NCBI GenBank assembly: GCA_029057785.1
Contig: JAIDZC010000035.1
Location: 1 to 39,429, forward strand
Length of the DNA: 39,429 nt
DNA from: Anaeroplasmataceae bacterium
Lineage (GTDB): Bacteria; Bacillota_I; Bacilli_A; Acholeplasmatales; Anaeroplasmataceae
Reading direction: 5' to 3'
Within the stretch, counting starts at the first letter, position 1. Every line of letters starts with the position of its first letter. Below are positions 33,601 to 39,429 of the stretch, one piece after another. The position numbers and the translations under genes were made by a program. The notes under the pieces were generated by a model. That model saw only the letters and a list, made by a program, of their open reading frames with translations, ran no database searches and was not told the origin of the DNA.

Positions 33601-33837
33601 CAAATACCATCCTTTAAATATAAAATCAGCTTTTTCAGGATCTGTTGGTTTTTCTACTTTTTGGCCTTCTTGAATTTGTTTAGCTGTAGATGGATTACCA
33701 TTTTTATAATCAAAGGTGACAACATACTTCGCCACCTCATCTGTTGGCTCCTCATATGGTTCGTTTGTAGAACAAGCAACCAAACCAAAAGTTGCAAAAA
33801 TTGCCCCACATGCTACAAGTAATTTTTTTATCTTCAT
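30637..33837 (-). CDS. Pectate lyase (PL1-type) lipoprotein with five InlB B-repeats
   Basis: 1066 aa. Lipobox LVAC (Cys about 22), five B-repeats (about 37-410), a fibronectin-III-like domain (about 412-510), a PL1-type parallel beta-helix (about 515-905), a Gly-Asp linker (about 936-950) and a beta-rich C-terminal domain (to 1066). PL1 marks: MDDGISIDTDNCNIWVHNLD (Ca site region), ISYNHFWDSGKC and NWYDHSDSRHPRIR (with the catalytic Arg region). It would cleave polygalacturonate by beta-elimination at the cell surface. Its products have the unsaturated ends handled by GH105-type enzymes. Own promoter; cre-like site in the leader. The WYDH in place of the common HHNxFxxx sequence is a family variation. 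Confidence 0.92.
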   Translation of the reverse strand: MKIKKLLVACGAIFATFGLVACSTNEPYEEPTDEVAKYVVTFDYKNGNPSTAKQIQEGQKVEKPTDPEKADFIFKGWYLEETYQTEWDFDKDVVTNNIILYAKWDEIVRYNITFNMHEHGTSPTSITGVTTLPNPLPTIEDVEGWHFVGWYLEDNFIVSAKAGDTIEADTTLHAKWERKEEPTPEKYSVTYDMQGHGTAPVALPNVVALPNPLPVAEDVEGWHFVGWYLEEDCITLAVSGTEIKTDTILYAKWEIKEEPAPEKYSIAFNMLGHGEAPTGLTDVTALPNPLPTVDDVEGWHFVGWYLEENCTTPAEAGKAISANTTLYAKWEIKEDPALETYSIYYNTNGKGEQPASVNEATALPKELPILTTNDGYVFAGWYLDSNFNVKATPGLKLTEDVTLYAKWVGQNDFVIDEAEGYLEGAYLEWETFADCTDYHVYYKKANEADSAYKKIDQQLIREYPDKYRADILGLTAGDYVVKAVPVQDDQELNTVATESVTVVAHERSGFAFSQNSKFKTASGAYNDDGTLKSDAVVVYVTANNAKTVTCDLNINGVSTKLTGIQGILNGKQQANSTQPLCIRFLGLITTSDLDAMGSSSEGLQIKGKSAFSELNVTIEGVGEDTTLFGFGFLARNCGNVEFRNFAVMNQMDDGISIDTDNCNIWVHNLDIYYGKKGSGDKAKGDGSVDTKISTNVTISYNHFWDSGKCNLQGMKTEKEDNYITYHHNWYDHSDSRHPRIRTCTVHIYNNYFDGNAKYGVGVTTSASAFVENNYFRNCKNPMMSAAQGTDALGDGTFSGESGGIIKAFGNHIEGGSDCKVISYQENSTSFDAYVAASRNEQVPSSVKTLSGGSTYNNFDTDSNLMYSYSVDTPEVAREKVMKYAGRVNGGDLKWNFDNTTQDRNYEIIPELSNAVLSYKSKLVRVLGIEGTLGNGNSGNGDGDGDGDGDGNSPVISDNIVHNFTTSGKDSNIFTINGNLSTGKGSVTYNGLNLTQCLKLESSTDITFNTNDSMTLILVFVESSATIKVDGTKYTANNGIATITLSSGAHKITKADGANLFYMELKK
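32622..33533 (-). repeat. Tandem 231-bp InlB B-repeat units inside the pectate-lyase gene
   Basis: Blocks such as TAGATACCAACCTACAAAAT recur near 32920, 33151 and (diverged) 33382, exactly 231 bases (77 codons) apart. Copies 2-4 are the most alike; copies 1 and 5 are diverged. The same repeat family occurs in the lipoproteins at 5768-8788 and 26938-28119. Confidence 0.85.
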
Positions 33838-33873
33838 AATTCTTCTCCTTCGTTATCACATCATAGATTCTCG

Positions 33874-33887
33874 TGAAAACGCTTTTT
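33874..33887 (+). promoter_or_regulatory. CcpA-type cre box in the leader of the pectate-lyase gene
   Basis: TGAAAACGCTTTTT matches the cre consensus TGWAARCGYTWNCW at 13 of 14 positions. It starts about three bases after the predicted transcription start on the minus strand, a position typical for roadblock repression by CcpA. Confidence 0.6.
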
Positions 33888-33896
33888 AATATAGAT

Positions 33897-33905
33897 ATTA
33901 TACCA
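33897..33905 (-). promoter_or_regulatory. Extended -10 promoter of the pectate-lyase gene
   Basis: Minus strand TGgTATAAT with a weak TTAAAA 17 bases upstream. Confidence 0.6.
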
Positions 33906-33993
33906 CATATTCACTTGACTTTTAAGAGGAAATTATAAAAAGTTACTCTATTTATTTTTGACAAAATATGGTACAATGAAAAAGGTGATAAAC

Positions 33994-36237
33994 ATGAGTG
34001 AACTACTAGCTCCTGCTGGCAACTATGAAGCATTAGTTGCAGCAATATCAAATGGTGCTGATGCCATATATTTAGGAATGAATCAATTTGGCGCAAGAGC
34101 TTATTCTGCTAACTTTGATAAAGAAAGTTTTATAGAAGCTATTTCCTATGCCCATTTAAGAAATGTAAAAATCTATGTGACATTAAATACAATTATCTTT
34201 GAAGATGAATTACAGTCCGTTTACGAGATGATTGATTTTTTAAATGAAAATCATGTGGATGGAATCATCATTCAGGATTTAGCTGTTTTTAATTATATTG
34301 TAGGCAGATATCCTAATATAGAGGCGCATTGTTCAACTCAAATGGGAATTGATGATGTAGAAGGAACACTTCTATTCAAAAAGCTTGGAGCTAAACGTGT
34401 AGTTCTTTCTCGTGAGGTAGAAATTGAAGAAGCTAAGAAAATTAAGAAGATAGCCAAAATACCCCTTGAGATATTTATTCATGGAGCTCTTTGCGTATCC
34501 TATTCAGGAAACTGCTTAATGTCTGGTTTAATCGGATATCGCAGTGGAAACCGTGGTCGTTGTGTAGGTTCCTGTAGAAAGCTTTATACACTAGTGGATG
34601 AAACTACAAATCAAAGCTTTTCTCCTTCTTATCTTCTTTCTATGAAAGACTTAAATACACTATCTAACATTCATGAACTCAAAGAAATGGATTCTTTAAA
34701 AATTGAAGGGAGAATGAAAGAACCCAGTTATGTAGCGAATGTTGTTTCTGCCTATAGAAAGGCTTTAGATGGGAAAAGTAAGGCTGAAGATTCTTTGAAT
34801 CTATCTAAAACATTCCATAGAACCTTTACAAAAGGATATATTTTTCATGAAGACAAAAAGGACATTACAAATATTTCTAGACCAAATAATTTTGGTGTTC
34901 CCATCGGCAAGATTGTAGATAAAAATCATATAGGTTATAAATTAGAATTAACTTCTCCTTTATTCCAAAACGATATTATTCGTATTGATCATAATAATGA
35001 GGATATTAATCTAACCGTTGTCAAGCTTTATGATGAACATAAAAACTATATATCTTCTGCAAGTCAATATTGTTATATTCAGGTTAAAGAGGATTTATCT
35101 AACGGGGATATCGTCTACAAAACAAAGGATTATCAATTCTATCGGGATTTATCCAAAACCTATCCAAAAGAATTTAGAAGATTCAAAATAGATTTTATTG
35201 TTTCTGCCTTTGCTAACACACCTTTAACAATACACGCAACATGCGGAGAATATCAAATATCCTATGAGTCAAATACCCAATTAGATTTTGCAAAAACTCA
35301 ACCCACTTCTAGGGAAGCTGTTTTAGAACAACTTAATAGACTAAAAGAAAGTGTCTATGCTTTAGGTACGTTAGAGTATTATGCAGATTCTGCTTATATT
35401 CCTGCAAAGCTGCTAAATGAGGCAAGACGTTTTATAGTATCAAAATTAAATGAAGTTCGCTTAGAAAGACAATATCAGGTATTACCTCTGCCTTCTTTAA
35501 AGCCTATATCCTATTCATATACTGAGCCTGTTCTTGCTGCCTATGCAACTACCAAGGAACAATATGAAGCTGCAAAAGAATGTGGAATCTCTATTATTTA
35601 TTCAAAAGAAAATACAATAAGACGAAATGCTGTTAGTTATCCTAAAAAGGAAGGAATGGTTTTGGTTGGTGGATATGGTGGAGTTGCAAGCTATGCTTCT
35701 ACAAATGAAACGATTAGTGATTTTTCTTTAAATGTTGTCAATTCCAAAGCTGTATATCTTCTTCACTCTTTAGGAGTAAATCGAGTAACATTATCCTATG
35801 AATTAAATAAAAACCAAATTCAAAGCTTAATCGCTGGCTATGAAAAAGAAAATGGCGGACTTCCAAACTTAGAAATGATTGTCTATGGTCATACACACCT
35901 TCTTTTCACAAAGTATTGTCCACTTAAGAAAATGAATTTATGTGGAACTTGTAAAAAGCATTCCTATAGTCTTAAAGATGATTATGGAACCTTTCCTATT
36001 CTATCTCATGAGGACTGTACAACAACCTTATTAAATGGAAAAATCCTCAATTTGATTGATGAATTAGATACGATAAATAATATATCTGTCTTTAGATTAC
36101 AATTCACAATTGAATCAAAAGAGGAAACAAAATCCATTATACAGCAATTTCAAGAGAAGCTGAAAAGTAAACAAAAAACAAAACTCTTCAATTCTACAAC
36201 AGATACAAGAGGACATTTTAATAAAGAAATATTATAA
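33994..36237 (+). CDS. U32 family peptidase-like RNA-hydroxylation protein (TrhP/RlhA-type)
   Basis: About 747 aa. Starts SELLAPAGNYEALVAAISNG and contains the complete U32 signature EIFIHGALCVSYSGNCLMS (about residue 160-178), followed by GNRGRCVGSCRKLY. These Cys residues may hold an Fe-S cluster. A DUF3656-type C-terminal half (about 310-700) and a late CPLKKMNLCGTC block follow. Characterised relatives (E. coli RlhA/TrhP, B. subtilis TrhP) use prephenate to hydroxylate 23S rRNA or tRNA; some were called collagenases. The frame runs 12 codons upstream, but ATG 33994 has AAAGGTGAT and the family start; chosen. Plus strand, divergent from the pectate lyase. Confidence 0.9.
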   Translation: MSELLAPAGNYEALVAAISNGADAIYLGMNQFGARAYSANFDKESFIEAISYAHLRNVKIYVTLNTIIFEDELQSVYEMIDFLNENHVDGIIIQDLAVFNYIVGRYPNIEAHCSTQMGIDDVEGTLLFKKLGAKRVVLSREVEIEEAKKIKKIAKIPLEIFIHGALCVSYSGNCLMSGLIGYRSGNRGRCVGSCRKLYTLVDETTNQSFSPSYLLSMKDLNTLSNIHELKEMDSLKIEGRMKEPSYVANVVSAYRKALDGKSKAEDSLNLSKTFHRTFTKGYIFHEDKKDITNISRPNNFGVPIGKIVDKNHIGYKLELTSPLFQNDIIRIDHNNEDINLTVVKLYDEHKNYISSASQYCYIQVKEDLSNGDIVYKTKDYQFYRDLSKTYPKEFRRFKIDFIVSAFANTPLTIHATCGEYQISYESNTQLDFAKTQPTSREAVLEQLNRLKESVYALGTLEYYADSAYIPAKLLNEARRFIVSKLNEVRLERQYQVLPLPSLKPISYSYTEPVLAAYATTKEQYEAAKECGISIIYSKENTIRRNAVSYPKKEGMVLVGGYGGVASYASTNETISDFSLNVVNSKAVYLLHSLGVNRVTLSYELNKNQIQSLIAGYEKENGGLPNLEMIVYGHTHLLFTKYCPLKKMNLCGTCKKHSYSLKDDYGTFPILSHEDCTTTLLNGKILNLIDELDTINNISVFRLQFTIESKEETKSIIQQFQEKLKSKQKTKLFNSTTDTRGHFNKEIL

Positions 36238-36242
36238 AAAAG

Positions 36243-36277
36243 AAAACAAGCAGATTCATTAAAAATCTGCTTGTTTT
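36243..36277. terminator. Bidirectional terminator between the U32 gene and the Cys-rich lipoprotein gene
   Basis: A perfect 14-bp stem AAAACAAGCAGATT/AATCTGCTTGTTTT with a 7-base loop and T-tracts on both strands. Confidence 0.9.
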
Positions 36278-36281
36278 TAAT

Positions 36282-39200
36282 TTAATATTGTAATTGATTT
36301 ATAGAAAAGGACTCCATATAAGAACCAGTTTCTGTATCATAACCAATATAGAATTTGTGGGTAATGATTTCAAAATGTCCTTTATAAGAAATTTCTTGTT
36401 CTTCTTTGATTATAAAGGATGGGTTATTATTACATATATAATATATATTCCCTTCCTGATCTGTTTCAGGATAATATAGTGAGAAGAAAGAATTTTCTGA
36501 AATTCTATAATCTAATCCACATGGACATGACTGAATAACCAATAATCCTTCTCCACCAAACTCGCTTAAATCAATTCTCTTCATAGAATAGATTTTATGT
36601 TCACTTCCAGTTTCCACTATAATCTGATCACATGTCTTACAATGACCTGTTAACACCCAACTATCATAGCATTCTAAGCCATCATTTAAGATTTCACATT
36701 CGATATGATCATAGAAATGTCTAGTTTCAACCATTTCATATTCTAAATCTTTTACTTTTACTTCATTGACATAGAAATTATAGGAATAAGTTGTTATAGA
36801 GAAGCATCCTTCTAATTTTGTATCCACAACAACAGAAATAGTCAATCCACATACATCACAATAGTATTGGCTACCATCATAACGCAAATCACAAGAAAAA
36901 CCTCTCATTTCTCCGCATGCGCAATCATAAAAACTTAGTTTATGATCCTCGCAGATTTCAGCATCTCCTAAATCAATGGAATATCCTAAATTAAAATGAT
37001 ATTCACACTCTTGAACGATGGCAAGTTCTTTACATATACCACAATATCCTTTAATAAGTACTCCAGATCTACAATTTTTCACTTTTGTTAAAAATTCATA
37101 ACTATAAGTCATATCACTATGTCCATTAATGTAATATGTAGTTTGTTCTTGACCACATTTTGAACAAACATAGTGTAACTCTCCAATATCCGTACAACCA
37201 GTAGGCTCTTTTGATTTTGCCTCATCTAAAACAAAATCGTGTTGATCTTCAGATAGCTTATATTCATTTGTTTCTAAATTGATATACAAATATAAAGAAT
37301 CATGTGAAGGATAGAAATCAACACCTTCATCTAGAATCTCCTCACGAATTAAAACACCATCCTCATAATACTTTTGGGTGGCTTTATAGCTATATGTAAC
37401 AGCAGATTCTAATGAAATATTAAACTCAAGCCAATTGGCACAATTATCTGAAGAACCATTAATTGTTATAGCATCCAAACTGTATAATGTTTGTATCGTA
37501 CGAGTTTGAGTAATAATGTAATACATTTTTTCTCCCACTTCGTATTGATCCGTATTCTCTTCTGTCTCTACTTTTTGGAAGGCAACAGTTTTACCATCTT
37601 CCTCAATGATTTCATATCCTGCTTCAGATAATACCTCGACAAGCTTATTCAAATCAATAGAGGTTTTCTTTGTGAATTCTTCTTCTAAATTATCATAATC
37701 TATAGCTAAGTCTATGTTTGGTAAAATCTCTACATCTAGATCTGCTTCTTGAGTTTCTGTTTCAGTAAGAATTGCAATTTTACCAGCAAGGCTCAAACGA
37801 AGGAAATTTCCTTTAACATCTGTATATATAGAAATATCTATGTCTTTACCATATTCACTAATGTATAATGAAAGAATTTCTTTAATATTGATTTCCTCAG
37901 AAGTTCCCTCATCTCCACTAGATAATTGAAGTAAATCAAGAAGTGTATATTCCTTTGCCATTGCAATATAAGTTTCTAGCATAGGCTTTAATTCATCTGT
38001 ATCTAAGTTGAGATTTGCTAAAAATTGTTTTAGTGTTACATCTTTAAATAAAGGCGAACGTAAAATTTCTAAAGCTGTTCCATCTAATTCTTCTTTTCCT
38101 GAAATCATAACAAGAATAGCCTTTAGATCATATTCTTCACCCATATTTTCCTTAATCATTGCATCAAGTACATCAAATAAATCCACTAAAGTCAATCCTA
38201 AGCCTTCTAATAAATCCATTGTTTCAGCAATAGTATAATCAAATAAATTAGGAACAATTGTTTCTATTTGCTCAAATACACCTTCTCCATAAAGCACATC
38301 AATTAACTCACTAATTTTTAAAGAACATGCTTTATCAAACAAATCAACAACCTTATTAAAATCTAATGTGAACTTATATCCACCTTCACTAGACTCTCTA
38401 TTGAATATTTTAGGGAATACTCCACTCAATGCTAAAGAAAGCTTATTCTCATTTTCTTTGATTGCTTGTGTAATTAATGGCATTGCCTTTACAAGTTCAA
38501 TAATTGTTTTAATTTCATCATAGCCTTCCATTTGGTCTAAATCATAAGCCTCATAGAAGGTTTGTTCATTAACAATGGTCATATCCCAAGAAATCGCATC
38601 CAATTCATCTTGATTTGCTTCTACTCCTTGGTAAATCTTCATATAAAACTTATTATTTTTTATTATAGCATTACCCTTCATTGTTTCCTTAAAAGGTGGA
38701 TATTGATATGCTGAATCAAAGCTACCATATCCTGTAACTACTCCTTCTTCAGTAACTGTAAAAAGCAGTTCAGCAAATGTAATATCTAATACAGTCTCAT
38801 AAGTTTCACTATATATCTTTGCATTTAAATTGTTTACTTTAAGTGCAATGCTATTTTCCTCAAAAGAAGTAATAAGCGCATCAAAAAATGCATTATCTAA
38901 AATTTTTTCTCCACAAACATCACAAATAGTAACACCTTGATGTCCAAGTGGATCTTTATAGTTTTCAAGAACTTCTAAGCCACATTCAGAACATACTTTT
39001 TTTGTATATCCCTTTTCTGTACAAGTTGGAGCTATAACCTCCTCTGTAAATGTATGAGCAATACTTGAAGAAGTTTGTTCATATCCACATTCTGTACAAA
39101 CTCTCTTCTTTTCAGTAGATGAATCTACCCATTGTCCATATGTATGGCTCTTTTTTTCATCAATCTCCCCACATTCACATTCATGCCAATGCTCAATTTC

Positions 39201-39314
39201 ATCATGATTCTCTTTGGTGTACGCGTGAACGTGCTTATCCCCACATGAAATAAGCGTCAAGCTACATAATAAAACAAAGCATACAAAAACACAAAATCGA
39301 ATTGTTTTCTTCAT
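36282..39314 (-). CDS. Large Cys-rich lipoprotein with zinc-ribbon-like CxxC modules
   Basis: About 1010 aa. Signal peptide and lipobox LISC (Cys about 24). Residues 30-140 hold repeated CxxC/CECG modules (HECECGE, VCTECGYEQ, VCSECGLE, ICDVCGEK), and a second Cys-rich region runs from about 700 to the end (YVCSKCGQEQ, GYCGICKE, DCACGEMRG, YYCDVCGL, GHCKTCDQ, SCPCGLDY). The middle (about 140-690) is predicted helical with repeated leucine-rich segments. The spacing of the pairs resembles zinc ribbons; metal binding outside the cell is inference. I do not recognise the family. GTG 39323 also begins the frame; ATG 39314 is chosen. Its upstream region ends abruptly in GC-rich sequence. Confidence 0.8.
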   Translation of the reverse strand: MKKTIRFCVFVCFVLLCSLTLISCGDKHVHAYTKENHDEIEHWHECECGEIDEKKSHTYGQWVDSSTEKKRVCTECGYEQTSSSIAHTFTEEVIAPTCTEKGYTKKVCSECGLEVLENYKDPLGHQGVTICDVCGEKILDNAFFDALITSFEENSIALKVNNLNAKIYSETYETVLDITFAELLFTVTEEGVVTGYGSFDSAYQYPPFKETMKGNAIIKNNKFYMKIYQGVEANQDELDAISWDMTIVNEQTFYEAYDLDQMEGYDEIKTIIELVKAMPLITQAIKENENKLSLALSGVFPKIFNRESSEGGYKFTLDFNKVVDLFDKACSLKISELIDVLYGEGVFEQIETIVPNLFDYTIAETMDLLEGLGLTLVDLFDVLDAMIKENMGEEYDLKAILVMISGKEELDGTALEILRSPLFKDVTLKQFLANLNLDTDELKPMLETYIAMAKEYTLLDLLQLSSGDEGTSEEINIKEILSLYISEYGKDIDISIYTDVKGNFLRLSLAGKIAILTETETQEADLDVEILPNIDLAIDYDNLEEEFTKKTSIDLNKLVEVLSEAGYEIIEEDGKTVAFQKVETEENTDQYEVGEKMYYIITQTRTIQTLYSLDAITINGSSDNCANWLEFNISLESAVTYSYKATQKYYEDGVLIREEILDEGVDFYPSHDSLYLYINLETNEYKLSEDQHDFVLDEAKSKEPTGCTDIGELHYVCSKCGQEQTTYYINGHSDMTYSYEFLTKVKNCRSGVLIKGYCGICKELAIVQECEYHFNLGYSIDLGDAEICEDHKLSFYDCACGEMRGFSCDLRYDGSQYYCDVCGLTISVVVDTKLEGCFSITTYSYNFYVNEVKVKDLEYEMVETRHFYDHIECEILNDGLECYDSWVLTGHCKTCDQIIVETGSEHKIYSMKRIDLSEFGGEGLLVIQSCPCGLDYRISENSFFSLYYPETDQEGNIYYICNNNPSFIIKEEQEISYKGHFEIITHKFYIGYDTETGSYMESFSINQLQY

Positions 39315-39362
39315 ATTTTTCACATACCTTTCCTTATTTAATTTATTATAGATATTATTATT

Positions 39363-39429
39363 GCGCAGCCGCCCGCAATCCTCGACAGTGTGTTTCGACT
39401 TGACAGCGGAATGGGGATCTATAGCAGAA
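39363..39429. other. GC-rich end segment unlike the rest of the window
   Basis: About 38 of these 67 bases are G or C, in sharp contrast to the AT-rich genome before it. The change falls at ATTATTATTG/CGCAGCCGCC, in the expected -35 region of the Cys-rich lipoprotein promoter (-10 TATAAT at about 39345). I see no gene in it. A chimeric join or assembly artefact is a likely explanation; a true boundary with foreign DNA is possible. Confidence 0.55.

Noticed and set aside
33958-33977. TTGACA...TACAAT as promoter of the U32 gene
   Set aside because: The spacing is only eight bases, and the start would fall within the SD, so I do not call a promoter there.
215-39314. Use of genetic code 4 (TGA as Trp), considered because of the Mollicute-like composition
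   Set aside because: Trp is encoded by TGG (for example NWW of SpoIIR) and TGA ends the nudix gene at its ATGA overlap with prmC.

Overview
The window looks like a low-GC Gram-positive chromosome segment (Bacillota, class Bacilli; possibly an Erysipelotrichales- or RF39-type gut lineage, but the sequence does not settle this). The standard bacterial code fits: Trp is TGG and TGA works as a stop. A diaminopimelate dehydrogenase implies a DAP-type cell wall. A SpoIIR homologue and a PdaA-like cortex deacetylase point to endospore formation. Large lipoproteins with InlB-type B-repeats and a pectate lyase suggest a plant-fibre-rich habitat such as the gut. Almost all genes lie on the minus strand; only three CDSs and one leader mini-ORF are on the plus strand.

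Layout. 1-200: an rRNA-operon-like promoter and boxA on the minus strand, leaving the window to the left. 215-2777: ddh, a MazG-like pyrophosphohydrolase and a GH105 unsaturated rhamnogalacturonyl hydrolase. 2783-5628: a tight operon nudix-prmC-tsaC-spoIIR-GNAT, close to the B. subtilis ywk/ywl gene order. 5730-8841: a 1006-aa lipoprotein with B-repeats, MBG-like domains and a C-terminal propeller. 8930-14213: two cassettes, each an XRE regulator plus a membrane protein, the second with a NatAB-type ABC exporter; a KilA-N protein and an orphan membrane protein lie between them. 14224-16876: a PdaA-like deacetylase, a small lipoprotein and a secreted papain-like cysteine peptidase. 16889-25312: mfd, prfA, dnaB and a fused gdpP-rplI gene. 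25488-29369: a NitT/TauT-type ABC transporter whose binding protein carries a B-repeat, and a plus-strand DUF1016 nuclease gene behind a short leader ORF and terminator. 29378-30558: rpsF-ssb-rpsR. 30598-33902: a pectate-lyase lipoprotein with five B-repeats and a CcpA-type cre box. 33994-36237: a U32 peptidase-family RNA-modification protein. 36282-39314: a very Cys-rich lipoprotein. The last 67 bases change abruptly to GC-rich sequence.

How the parts work together. The surface pectate lyase and the cytoplasmic GH105 enzyme would be two steps of pectin use, with the lyase under probable catabolite repression. In many Firmicutes rpsF-ssb-rpsR lies next to gdpP-rplI-dnaB; here the two halves are separated by an inserted ABC-transporter/DUF1016 segment. 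The most unusual element is the in-frame fusion of the c-di-AMP phosphodiesterase GdpP to a complete ribosomal protein bL9, with a good Shine-Dalgarno and ATG kept inside the fused frame at the start of the bL9 part. The second is the DUF1016 leader: a promoter, an SD displayed in a 5' hairpin loop, a 15-codon ORF whose stop begins on the last base of the 5' arm of an intrinsic terminator, and then the nuclease gene.
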